This document shows positions 1 to 9,621 of a stretch of 64,000 nucleotides of DNA, piece after piece. Numbering within the stretch: the first letter of the stretch is position 1; the number at the start of each line of letters is the position of its first letter. A program made the position numbers and the translations under genes. The notes under the pieces are model-generated. The model saw only the letters and a list, made by a program, of their open reading frames with translations. It was not told where the DNA came from and did not search any database. Source of the stretch: an uncultured Lachnospiraceae bacterium (GTDB lineage: Bacteria > Bacillota > Clostridia > Lachnospirales > Lachnospiraceae); assembly GCA_947625775.1 (NCBI GenBank), contig CANQPM010000001.1, forward strand, positions 242,383-306,382. Direction: 5' to 3'.

Positions 1-959
1 TTCAGCAGGGTAAGCGCATAGCCTACCTTGTTGTCCGCCTCTTTTTTCATTGTGTATGCCAGTATCTCAAAAAGCTGCTCCCGCGTGCGGTCGTTTGCCT
101 TTGCCGTGCGCAGGATATCCCGCGCCTCCTTTAGCGAGCAGCCAATCACATCTATGATGTCCTGCTCCTCCTCGGTAGCGATAAAGGATTTGCCGTTTTT
201 GTCTATTGTTTCATACTCTACTATTGTTCTGTTGCGCTTTACTTTCTTTACCTTGAAGCGCACGGCGCCTATGCTGCGCTGTCCGCTGGGCAGCTTTTCA
301 TATATCAGCTCATACTCAAAGGAAATGTCAGTGTTGCCGTTAATCTCCTCATAGGACTTGTCAAGCATCTCGCGCTTGACATTGCCGTTTGCGTAGGAGT
401 CGGGTATCTTCATCATTTTCCTCAGTTCGTCGAAGGAGATTGTAAATGTGCCGCCGTTGAAATTTTCCTTGTCCTTTAGCAGATAGTAAAGCCTTTTTGA
501 ATATTTTTTTGTCAGGTTCAGCGGGTATTCAATGCGGTAATACGCGCCCTGTTTTGCGGAAATTATCATTTCCTTTACCTCGGGATGGAGGTCTAGCACT
601 ATCTTGCTGCGCCCCTCGTCGCCGCGCTTTTTCTGGTATTTTATCTTGCTGAACCACGGATAATATATGTCCGTGCCCTCGTCCTCCTTCAAGCGGAAGC
701 CGAGCCCCTCAAATTTCTTGACTGCCTTCTGCAGATAAGAATATGCGTTTGACTCGTCCTGCAGGTTATAGAGGTGCTTGACGTCGCTGATGTTTATCTC
801 ATAGCGCGTATTTTCCTCCGTGTCGTCGCCTTCGCCGACTATGCCAAGCAAAATGTCAAGTATATCATTCTGCCTACGGTCCAAATCATATCTCGCCTCT
901 ATAATGGTCTGCGGTCTGAAGGCAACCTCCGTGCCGCCCATCTTTTTCTTACGATTCAT
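1..959 (-). CDS. RepB/Rep_3-family replication initiator protein (partial, runs off the left edge)
   Basis: Reverse-strand reading from ATG at 959 gives MNRKKKMGGTEVAFRPQTIIEARYDLDRRQNDILDILLGIVGE..., then YYRIEYPLNLTKKYSKRLYYLLKDKENF..., typical of Rep_3 winged-helix initiators. Not in the ORF track because the frame is open at the window edge. Confidence 0.75.
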   Translation of the reverse strand, partial: MNRKKKMGGTEVAFRPQTIIEARYDLDRRQNDILDILLGIVGEGDDTEENTRYEINISDVKHLYNLQDESNAYSYLQKAVKKFEGLGFRLKEDEGTDIYYPWFSKIKYQKKRGDEGRSKIVLDLHPEVKEMIISAKQGAYYRIEYPLNLTKKYSKRLYYLLKDKENFNGGTFTISFDELRKMMKIPDSYANGNVKREMLDKSYEEINGNTDISFEYELIYEKLPSGQRSIGAVRFKVKKVKRNRTIVEYETIDKNGKSFIATEEEQDIIDVIGCSLKEARDILRTAKANDRTREQLFEILAYTMKKEADNKVGYALTLL

Positions 960-1144
960 TTACTCACCTGTCCCATTAATGTTTAGATGAAAGATTTGTG
1001 TACTTTCTTATAATAATCTAAAATGCGGATAAAGGCAAATGTTTTTTGTATTTTGTTATAATTCCGCTTTCTTTTCGTTTATTCTTTATAAATGTAAGAT
1101 GTCATTTCAGTTCAATTAGATAAACTTATTGTATTAATCAGTTA

Positions 1145-3709
1145 TTATTTATGATTTATACTCCTTCTATGTTTTATGAATACCAAAATAATCAACAGCA
1201 GCGTAAACAAAGATATTAATGTTCCGCATTTCAGTCCCTCAGTGCAGTAATCAAGCTTTAATAAATGTGTTCCTTTGCTGACTTCAACACCCATAAACAT
1301 ATCATTTATTTTGTATATTTTTGTTGGTTTTCCATCTATTTGGGCATTCCATCCTTTGCTGTACGGAACAGCAATACATACAATATTATCCTCATTCAGA
1401 TTTAATTTGCTCACTATTGCATTGGCAGATACCTGAGTATCAATAACCCCTTCTTTTCTTTGGGCAATATAATCCTTATACCCTGTAAAGTCATAATAGC
1501 ACAATGCCAAATCCTTTATATTTATGACAGCGCCTTCGGCAAATGATATCGTTATATTTGTCGGATTGTTCCAATACACCTGCCCCAAATCAGCGCCAGT
1601 CATTCCATTATCATACTGTGTGACTATTATCGAATGCGAGGAAGGAGCATCTTCCACAAAAACATTAAATTTACAATTTCCCGATCTAGTTACCAAATAA
1701 TTTTCACAATTATTATGCAGCTGGGCAGACAATTTAATTGTACCGCCATCCTGTACCGTAATCATGCCATCATATAAGATTGCCTTATCAATTTCTGTAA
1801 TTGTATATGGAATGTTTTTCAACTGGTTATCGTAATCAATGGTAGTTTCCAAAGTCCCATAATAATCCTCTATGGCAGCAGCCTGAAGCATGACTTGCTG
1901 TTTTTCAAAACCAGTCATATTTGAATAGGCGTTTTCATCAAAAACATTCCTATATGTATATACTATCGGCAGTACGCATTGATTCTCATACAGAACCCAT
2001 GCATTATCTGCGGTATTCTGAACAGGTACGCAGCCATAAGGAACTTGCCAATCTGGATCATTTGCCAATATAAGATATTTGACAGCGCATAAAGATTCCA
2101 GCGCCATCCTACTACGCAGCCCATAAGTATGATAATCATCAGTTTCATTGACATTCCATTCTCTCAGCGCCCTTGTATAACTTGAATTTAATATGCTAAA
2201 ATAACCCGAAACCCCATGATATCCTTGGCTAAACCCTGCATTCATCGCAGTATATGGGGCTTGGGCTGTTCTCTGATAATCTATCCTGTAAAAATCCCCT
2301 TCCATATTGTTTGACAGTTCGGATACGGTATTTCCTTCCCCAATTTCATCAAGAGCCGTGTCACTTGCCATAACATGCCATCCGCGTATATTTATTATTG
2401 CAACAGCAAAAAATAAGATGAACATGCCAAGTTTTTCTTTTTTAATTTTTTGAAAAAACGGCAGAATAAAGACAGTTAATCCTACAATTATGACGCTTCC
2501 GAATATTGTAATTCGAAATCGTTCATGGTCTAATATAGACATTCTTTTTCCACATGCCACTAAAAAAGCCATCAGCATGGCAGAACATACTTTCGGGGGG
2601 GGTAATAATGTCGGAATTTTATCCCAAAATTTTACCATCAAATATGCAATATACAGTATAAACACAATATGCCATCGGTTATATACTCCCCCGCCAGTCA
2701 TAATAGCGCTGGCTGGTGGACACAGACATAAAAAAAACATTAAAATAATATTTCTCTTTTCATTAAATACGCCCTTAGCAGACAGTATCCACAAAATCAT
2801 AAACACGCCTATTGTACTGACGGACATCACCTGATTGAGATTACTATACGGAGGGTATAGGACATTTACAAAAAATTCTTTTATTTCTGAAAAAGAAGCA
2901 AATAAATTTATTTTAACATTTGGAATTCTATTGCATTGAAGATAGCCAAGTACCGAAGGAATAAATATAAAAGCAGAAAGGCAAAGCCCTGCCGCATATT
3001 CCAACACCAAATTTTTTATAATACATATTGAATTTTTGAAAGCTGTCTTATTTTGTGCAAGAATATAAATCGTATATACCGCAATCGATAGAGAGCCAAT
3101 ATATAAATAAAAAAATCCACATAACGCAAAGGAAAAAACACTTGCGCCAAGAACGCCTTTCTTCTTTCCAACAATTGAGCGTTGTGTGCCCAGCAGCATA
3201 AGCGGAATGAAAATCATAGCATGCGCAAAATTGTAATACAGCTCGCATTGATAAGTAAAACCAGAGAAAGAGTATAGCAAAGCCCCAACAGCATATGCAA
3301 ACGGACTTTTATCTTTCTTATGAGCTTGTACAAATGCGATAAATGCAATCCCGCCAAGATAAATCTGTAAATAAAGTAGAAAATTAAAAAAATAAGGAAG
3401 CAAATCTTCTCTGACCAAAGCGGAAAAGATATAAAGTGGATTCCCAAGTCCATAATAATTTAATGTTGCTATAGTGTCTTCTCCCATTGCCAGAGTCCAT
3501 TCAATAAAAGGAAAAGAGTGATTTGCAAGAAAATCAATAACAAGCTGTCTGATATACCGCATTGCGGGGAAATATTGCATTTGTCCATCAGTGCCATTAA
3601 AAGCAATCCGCTTGTTTTGATACATAACATATAAATGCGCCGCAGCATATGCCCAGAATATAGCAGAATACAAAAAATATTTGCAAGCTCCGAAAATTTT
3701 CTTTTTCAT
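1145..3709 (-). CDS. YfhO-family multi-pass membrane protein
   Basis: 866-aa ORF (start moved to MKKKIFGACKYF) with many TM helices; 'NGTDGQMQYFPAMRYIRQL' near the N-terminus and a soluble C-terminal domain ending 'YSKGWNAQIDGKPTKIYKINDMFMGVEVSKGTHLLKLDY', typical of YfhO. Confidence 0.85.
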   Translation of the reverse strand: MKKKIFGACKYFLYSAIFWAYAAAHLYVMYQNKRIAFNGTDGQMQYFPAMRYIRQLVIDFLANHSFPFIEWTLAMGEDTIATLNYYGLGNPLYIFSALVREDLLPYFFNFLLYLQIYLGGIAFIAFVQAHKKDKSPFAYAVGALLYSFSGFTYQCELYYNFAHAMIFIPLMLLGTQRSIVGKKKGVLGASVFSFALCGFFYLYIGSLSIAVYTIYILAQNKTAFKNSICIIKNLVLEYAAGLCLSAFIFIPSVLGYLQCNRIPNVKINLFASFSEIKEFFVNVLYPPYSNLNQVMSVSTIGVFMILWILSAKGVFNEKRNIILMFFLCLCPPASAIMTGGGVYNRWHIVFILYIAYLMVKFWDKIPTLLPPPKVCSAMLMAFLVACGKRMSILDHERFRITIFGSVIIVGLTVFILPFFQKIKKEKLGMFILFFAVAIINIRGWHVMASDTALDEIGEGNTVSELSNNMEGDFYRIDYQRTAQAPYTAMNAGFSQGYHGVSGYFSILNSSYTRALREWNVNETDDYHTYGLRSRMALESLCAVKYLILANDPDWQVPYGCVPVQNTADNAWVLYENQCVLPIVYTYRNVFDENAYSNMTGFEKQQVMLQAAAIEDYYGTLETTIDYDNQLKNIPYTITEIDKAILYDGMITVQDGGTIKLSAQLHNNCENYLVTRSGNCKFNVFVEDAPSSHSIIVTQYDNGMTGADLGQVYWNNPTNITISFAEGAVINIKDLALCYYDFTGYKDYIAQRKEGVIDTQVSANAIVSKLNLNEDNIVCIAVPYSKGWNAQIDGKPTKIYKINDMFMGVEVSKGTHLLKLDYCTEGLKCGTLISLFTLLLIILVFIKHRRSINHK

Positions 3710-3966
3710 ATATGACTCCTTTAAGCCAAGGTGTTTAGTAATCATTATATAAACAATTTATCAATCTATCAATAGTTTTTTATTACAAACACTCCCTACA
3801 AACACTCCTTATCCTGTTTCAAGAAATATCTTTCCTTTTTGTACTCGCTCTTGGAGCGGAACGCTAGATTTTTATGCCTATCTCCCTATCATCGGCAAAA
3901 ACTTCATGTATGTCTAACGCTTATCACCCGCAGCATTCTGTCAGTCTCCCCAACCACTGCCATTAC

Positions 3967-5229
3967 TCAGCCCAACCGATTATACCTTACCTCCTCATAC
4001 CGCCCATGCAGCGCCTTCATCTCCTCATCATCTGAAAGCCCCGCATTTTTTTCAAGCTCTGTCGGCGTTTCAGATGGGGCGGGCAGCTCTTTTCTGTGCT
4101 TTCTGATAGTCCTTTTATACTGCCGCCTTATGCGCGCCGCCTCACTGTTGTCCGTATGCTTCCTCACAAGCGATAATATTTCCTCCTTGTAAACAGGCTC
4201 GTCTTCAAGCTCCTCAACCTTGTCTCCGTTGTCGTCTGTCTCACGCCTAAAATCCGCAAATACCTGCCGCACTGCCATTACCACGGCATACAGCACAAGC
4301 GCTCCGACCACCACACAAATTATCCAAAACAAGCCATTCCACATCTTTGTGAGTTTAGGATTAGGCTCCGCCGCCTCCATAAGCTCAAGCATAGCGTTTT
4401 CCGCGCCCATGCCTCTTTCCTGAAATTCAAACCCGCTGTGCACCTCATAAGGCACAATCCCTGTCTCGCCAAACCACTCCCGTATATCCGTGTACCGCCT
4501 AAACCCTGCCATAAATACAGACGGGACTATCGCAACCAAAATCAGAACCGCATACGCTAAAATCATAGCGCCGCCTATTCCGTACACGCGTTTCTTTGGT
4601 ATTCCCTTCGTGCGCTTATTAAGCTCAATATACTCGCCTGTAGTTTCCAGAAACCTGTACGCAAGCACGACAAAAAAATAAGCTATCGCGCTGAAAAACG
4701 CCAAATCGCACATGCTCTTTGAGTTAAAGCCAAGCCCCAGCACATACATCACGGCAAAATACCACACAAACGAAAGCGACGGACTCTCAAAAAAGCTTTT
4801 GCCGTTCACCGCAAACGGATCGTTGTCCTTCTCTGCCCTAGTCCTGACCAGCCTGTTATGAAACTGCTTTCCTACAATAAACAGCGCCTCCAGAGTTATC
4901 CCCACAGCATAAACCGTATCGCCCGTTTTCCATTCCCGCCGAAAAAATAAAAAAGGCGCAAGCGCGACAAGCATCAACGCGCAAATCCCGATATAGCCCG
5001 CAAGCGTCTTTACATGCTTTGAAGCAAGCGATGTCACAGCCACAGGCGCCACAATTATCAAACATTTGACATAAAGCGCCGCCGCGCCGCCCTGCTGCGT
5101 GAGACTTCCCATAGCAAACGCCAGCGGAATAAAAAGCGCAAATATAAGCGTAACATGAAGCCATTCAACTATTTTCTTAAAGCCCTTTATGCCCCTTGCT
5201 ATATTCAAGCCCGCCACAGCTCCCCTCAA
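3967..5229 (-). CDS. Membrane protein of a MoxR/DUF58 locus (DUF4129-like C-terminus)
   Basis: 420-aa multi-TM ORF with a charged C-terminal tail, in an operon with DUF58 and MoxR genes. Confidence 0.55.
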   Translation of the reverse strand: MRGAVAGLNIARGIKGFKKIVEWLHVTLIFALFIPLAFAMGSLTQQGGAAALYVKCLIIVAPVAVTSLASKHVKTLAGYIGICALMLVALAPFLFFRREWKTGDTVYAVGITLEALFIVGKQFHNRLVRTRAEKDNDPFAVNGKSFFESPSLSFVWYFAVMYVLGLGFNSKSMCDLAFFSAIAYFFVVLAYRFLETTGEYIELNKRTKGIPKKRVYGIGGAMILAYAVLILVAIVPSVFMAGFRRYTDIREWFGETGIVPYEVHSGFEFQERGMGAENAMLELMEAAEPNPKLTKMWNGLFWIICVVVGALVLYAVVMAVRQVFADFRRETDDNGDKVEELEDEPVYKEEILSLVRKHTDNSEAARIRRQYKRTIRKHRKELPAPSETPTELEKNAGLSDDEEMKALHGRYEEVRYNRLG

Positions 5230-5257
5230 ATTTATTTGCTAATAACTATGCAGCCGC

Positions 5258-6391
5258 CTACTGCATTTCCCTGTAATGCAGCACGATATTTTTACTGTCC
5301 GCAAACGGCGTCCGCGTATAATTCCTATCCATTCCGCGCCTCACCGGACACACCACAACCGCCTGCCTCTCGCCCGCACAGCCCTTTATGCTCCTTAACA
5401 CTTCATCATTCAAATTTTTCGTAATAAATATAAGCACCGTGTCCTCCGACACAGCAGCCTTTCCAAAAATGCCACAGTACTCCCTGCTTCCACTCTCCAC
5501 GCGGTAATCCGCCAGCATACGCTCCAATGCAATAAGCCTGTTCTTTTGGCTTGTCGGAGCAAAGCCCGTGTCACAATTTCCGTCCTCCATATTTCCATTA
5601 AACCAAAAGCCCACCTCTATATTCTGCCGTATAAGCCTGCGCGACAATGAAGCCGCTACCGAAATGCTCTCCTCCACCAAATCCTCATACTTCAAAATCC
5701 CATTATCCTCAACATCAAGGTAAATCATCGCCTTCTGTGAAAGCACGGAGTCAAAGGTATTTACCATCAGCTCGCCCGTCTTAGCGCTCGCCTTCCAGTT
5801 TATCGACTTCATAGGATCGTCAGTCGTATAGCCGCGTATCGTGCGGAAAGCAAACGGATCTTCATAAAGCCGTTTAGCGCACTGCATTGTCCCAAGCATG
5901 CGCTCGCACACAGCCATTATTTCTGACACATCTGTCATTTTGGGATAGACATAAATATCCGCGCTGCAATTAAGCGCGCTTATCAAATGCTTCCTGTAAA
6001 AAAGCGCATAGGAGTTTAAATCCGCCTCCTCAATGCCGTAATGCCCCCGCCGCCTGCAGGTAAGCGGTATCTCACGCGTGATTTTCTGCCTGCCAAGCAC
6101 TGCGAAAATATCACGCTTATATATATAATCGCTGACATTCGTATTCTCCGTGTCCGCAAAATCCAGCTCCTTAGATGTATGGAAGCCCACCTCGATCACA
6201 GGCACAGGCATAGCCTTTCTGTTCTCTATAACCTCATACAGCTTTGTGGACTCGCCCGCATAAAGCGCATCAGCGCCAAACCACAGCCTTACGGTTATAT
6301 TTTTCGCCCAATGCCGCCTGTAGTACCGCTCCCACAAAAAAGTGGCAATAAATATGCCAAGCAGAAAAAATATTATCATCTTCTTGTCCAA
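5258..6391 (-). CDS. DUF58 domain-containing protein
   Basis: 377 aa with 'DPFAFRTIRGYTTDDPMKSINWKASAKTGELMVNTFDSVLSQKAMIYLDVE', typical DUF58; overlaps the MoxR gene. Confidence 0.9.
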   Translation of the reverse strand: MDKKMIIFFLLGIFIATFLWERYYRRHWAKNITVRLWFGADALYAGESTKLYEVIENRKAMPVPVIEVGFHTSKELDFADTENTNVSDYIYKRDIFAVLGRQKITREIPLTCRRRGHYGIEEADLNSYALFYRKHLISALNCSADIYVYPKMTDVSEIMAVCERMLGTMQCAKRLYEDPFAFRTIRGYTTDDPMKSINWKASAKTGELMVNTFDSVLSQKAMIYLDVEDNGILKYEDLVEESISVAASLSRRLIRQNIEVGFWFNGNMEDGNCDTGFAPTSQKNRLIALERMLADYRVESGSREYCGIFGKAAVSEDTVLIFITKNLNDEVLRSIKGCAGERQAVVVCPVRRGMDRNYTRTPFADSKNIVLHYREMQ

Positions 6392-7326
6392 TCCTCTGTC
6401 GGCAGCGCCACGCTGTCAAGCAGCCCCTGTACAAACGCCCTTTTCTGCGCCTCGTCAAGCTCGCCCACAAGCCTGTGGCACAACACATAAATCGCCACTG
6501 CCTTAATGTCCTCGGGCACTACATAATCCCTGCCGTTCACCAGCGCATACCCCTGTGACGCGCTCAGCAGCGCAAGCGTTCCTCTCGGGCTTACGCCCTG
6601 CGGCAGCGCCGTTCCCGTATGCTTTCGTGTCGCCTGCACAAGCGACACGATATATCCCCGCAAATCGTCATGCACATACACGTCACGGCAGCACGACTGC
6701 AGCCGCCTTATTTCCTCATCAGTGCATACCGCACTCACACTCTCCAGCGGCTCGTCATGTATGAAACGGTCAAGCATCATGCGCTCCTCGGCTTCGCTCA
6801 TATTTCCCATACTTATCTTCATCAGAAAACGGTCAAGCTGCGCCTCGGGAAGCGGAAAACACCCTATGGTCTCTATCGGATTCTGCGTCGCTATAACAAA
6901 AAACGGCGCGGAAAGCCTTCTTGTCACCTTGTCCACAGTAACCTGTCCCTCCGCCATACATTCAAGCAGGCTCGACTGTGTCCTCGGCGTAGCCCTGTTT
7001 ATCTCGTCAGCTAGAAGTATATTTGTAAAAACAGGTCCTTCCTTAAAAGTAAATTCGCCCTTCTCCTGATTAAAAAACGACAGTCCTGTCACATCGCTTG
7101 GGAGAAGGTCGGGCGTAAACTGAACCCTGTCAAACCTGCACCCCATAGACTTTGCAATCGTTTTGGCAAGCACGGTTTTCCCCGTGCCAGGCACGTCCTC
7201 CAAAAGCACATGCCCGTTAGCCGCTATCGCCGCGAGCATAAGGCGCGTAACCTCCTCCTTGCCGATTACCACCCTTGCGACATTTTCTTCTATTTTTGAC
7301 AATATATTATTTATATTTGTGTCCAC
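6376..7326 (-). CDS. MoxR-family AAA ATPase
   Basis: Walker A 'LLEDVPGTGKTVLAKT', Walker B 'ILLADEINRATPRTQSSLLECMAEGQVTVD', 'FFVIATQNPIETIGCFPLPEAQLDRFLMK'. Confidence 0.95.
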   Translation of the reverse strand: MDTNINNILSKIEENVARVVIGKEEVTRLMLAAIAANGHVLLEDVPGTGKTVLAKTIAKSMGCRFDRVQFTPDLLPSDVTGLSFFNQEKGEFTFKEGPVFTNILLADEINRATPRTQSSLLECMAEGQVTVDKVTRRLSAPFFVIATQNPIETIGCFPLPEAQLDRFLMKISMGNMSEAEERMMLDRFIHDEPLESVSAVCTDEEIRRLQSCCRDVYVHDDLRGYIVSLVQATRKHTGTALPQGVSPRGTLALLSASQGYALVNGRDYVVPEDIKAVAIYVLCHRLVGELDEAQKRAFVQGLLDSVALPTEDWTRR

Positions 7327-7433
7327 GCTTACCTCCGTTTCCGCTCATTCCCAAAACCGCCACAACCCTTATGCGCCTTCGCAGCCGCAGACGCCAGACG
7401 CTCAAAAATCACTTTTTGATTGGCTTAATGCGT

Positions 7434-7462
7434 TCATAATCCCGCGCCGCGTCACATAGAAT
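7434..7462 (+). promoter_or_regulatory. Candidate sigma-E-type promoter for spoIIID (TTCATAAT ... CATAGAAT region)
   Basis: TCATAAT at 7434-7440 and CATAGAAT at 7455-7462, 14-nt spacer, resembles the sporulation sigma-E consensus; spoIIID is a sigma-E gene in Bacillus. Confidence 0.45.
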
Positions 7463-7498
7463 GTACAAATGCTTTCAAAAGGAGAACCTTTTCAGGTT

Positions 7499-7762
7499 AT
7501 GAAGGATTATATTGAAGAAAGAGCAATCAATATTGCTGTGTATATCATTGAAAATAACGCTACAGTCAGACAGACAGCCAAAGCCTTTGGCATAAGCAAA
7601 TCCACCGTGCACAAAGACGTCACGGCGCGCCTTATGCTGGTAAATCCCTCGCTTGCCAGACAGGCGCGTGCCGTCTTAGACGTAAACAAATCTGAACGCC
7701 ATATCCGCGGAGGACTTGCCACTCGTGAAAAATATCTGCATAAAAGCGAAAGCGCGGGCTAA
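7499..7762 (+). CDS. spoIIID: Sporulation transcriptional regulator SpoIIID
   Basis: MKDYIEERAINIAVYIIENNATVRQTAKAFGISKSTVHKDVTARLMLVNPSLARQARAVLDVNKSERHIRGGLATREKYLH; start at MKDYIEER. Confidence 0.95.
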   Translation: MKDYIEERAINIAVYIIENNATVRQTAKAFGISKSTVHKDVTARLMLVNPSLARQARAVLDVNKSERHIRGGLATREKYLHKSESAG

Positions 7763-9555
7763 GCAAGCCCGCACGATACCTCCGCCATAAGTCTCCCGAC
7801 TATTATCATCAAGCCTAAATCCGTCACGCCCAGCTTAGGCGCTCTGTTGAAAAATTCAAACGAAACCACAGCCCTCGGCTTATCGCCGTCAAACGCCATA
7901 CACTGCACAAATTCACGCGTTTCCTGCAGCTCATAGAGCTTATGCGCGTCGGGAAATGCGTTGCTTAGGCGGGCGATATTGCTCTCGACATAAACTCCGT
8001 TTTCATCAAAAAGATCCAGATACGCCTGATTTTCAATAAATGAAAGCCTGCCGATCGGGTTTACGTATCTTCCCGACGAAAGCGTTCTTTCCATATTTTT
8101 TCCAGCAAAAACAGCTATGCCGTCAATGTCAAAATAACTCCTTAGCATCTCCATAGCGTTGTTCAATGCGCATGCGCCCTCCCTGTGCAGCGAAAGCGTC
8201 ACCTGCGACATAACCTCCGCCTTTTTGTGGTCGCTCACTATAGATTTGATTCCGACACTTCTGTCATTTTTTGTGTCGCTCTCAAGGCTGCCATGCTTTT
8301 TCTCATCATATATGATAAACCTGTTTTTGCCCTTTGCCTTTGCTATGTACAGCGCCTTGTCCGCCCTCTTGAAAAGCTCCTCATAGTTTGCGCCGTCATC
8401 AGGGTATTTCGCCACGCCTACGGAGGTAGTGATCGTGAGCGAATCCTTCATATCCTGATAAGCCCACTGTATATGCTTTGAAATCGTCTTTAGTATGCGC
8501 CTAAGCTCCTCCTCGCTCGAAACACCGTCAAACACGCACATAAACTCATCACCGCCAAAACGCCCTACCATTCCGCGCGAATCAAGAACGCTGCGCATTA
8601 TCTCCGATACCTTCAGCAGAACCTCATCGCCAAACATATGCCCATAGCTGTCGTTCACGCGCTTAAAGTCGTCAACGTCCATTATGGCAAGATACAGCGG
8701 CTTGTCCTCCTGTATTTTTTCCACCGCGTATTCGTTTATTGCGCGCTTGTTCAGCACTCCCGTACCTGGATCTATGGCGCTGTCCGTCAGATAGTAGCTT
8801 GTCTGCTCCTCCTTGGCGTCAATGTTATTTATAAGCCCTATCGCCATCGTGCGCGAATTGTTCTCGTAAAGCGTGCTGCCCTTTATTTCATACCGCCCCT
8901 GCGCGCCGCTGACTATAAGCCCCGCGTCTACCTCCGCGCCAAATCTGTCCAAGCCCTTCTTCAGCGCCTCATAAAGCACCTCAAACTCGCCCTTCTGCTT
9001 TTTTGTAAACTCAGCTGATGCGTCTATATTGCCGCGCATGCTGTCAAGCGGCATTTTGAGCAGCGTCTGGCTTTTGATATTGGCATAGCGGTAAATATTC
9101 ATCTCATCAGTTGCAAAAGTGTACTCAAAAAACATTTTTGTGGAAAGGCTCATAAATTCCCTGTACTTCTTTACCAGCGCCATGTATTTTGTGTACCTGT
9201 TCTTGATTGCCATAAAATTGCAAAATTCCATGTCAAAGGACTTGAAATCTCCCATCACGACGCCATTCAGACGGCACTCAATATAAAGCACGACATACTG
9301 GTCGTCTGCGTCCTTTATGCGCACTATGCCGCACTGGAGTCCTTCGTCAAGGTGGTTTACTATATCCATAAAGCCCTCCACGTCACTGGGGTGGAGAAGC
9401 TCCAGCATTGAATAGCACGAATTTTTCCCTATGAAATGGTAAAAAGTCTCGTCGCCGTCCGCAAAAATAAATCCGTTTTTAAAGGTCGCTTTGCCATAGT
9501 ATGCAACATATCCGCGCGCATCGCGCTTGTACTCTGTAATATTTTCCATATGCAC
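7759..9555 (-). CDS. GGDEF domain protein (predicted diguanylate cyclase)
   Basis: 'LAIMDVDDFKRVNDSYGHMFGDEVLLKVSEIMRSVLDSRGMVGRFGGDEFMCVF' with a GGDEF active site. Confidence 0.93.
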   Translation of the reverse strand: MHMENITEYKRDARGYVAYYGKATFKNGFIFADGDETFYHFIGKNSCYSMLELLHPSDVEGFMDIVNHLDEGLQCGIVRIKDADDQYVVLYIECRLNGVVMGDFKSFDMEFCNFMAIKNRYTKYMALVKKYREFMSLSTKMFFEYTFATDEMNIYRYANIKSQTLLKMPLDSMRGNIDASAEFTKKQKGEFEVLYEALKKGLDRFGAEVDAGLIVSGAQGRYEIKGSTLYENNSRTMAIGLINNIDAKEEQTSYYLTDSAIDPGTGVLNKRAINEYAVEKIQEDKPLYLAIMDVDDFKRVNDSYGHMFGDEVLLKVSEIMRSVLDSRGMVGRFGGDEFMCVFDGVSSEEELRRILKTISKHIQWAYQDMKDSLTITTSVGVAKYPDDGANYEELFKRADKALYIAKAKGKNRFIIYDEKKHGSLESDTKNDRSVGIKSIVSDHKKAEVMSQVTLSLHREGACALNNAMEMLRSYFDIDGIAVFAGKNMERTLSSGRYVNPIGRLSFIENQAYLDLFDENGVYVESNIARLSNAFPDAHKLYELQETREFVQCMAFDGDKPRAVVSFEFFNRAPKLGVTDLGLMIIVGRLMAEVSCGLA

Positions 9556-9621
9556 ATTCCTTATCGTATTAATCGGCTGCCTGTTCCCAGCTCTTTGTTT
9601 TCAGCTGCCTGTTTCCTGCCC

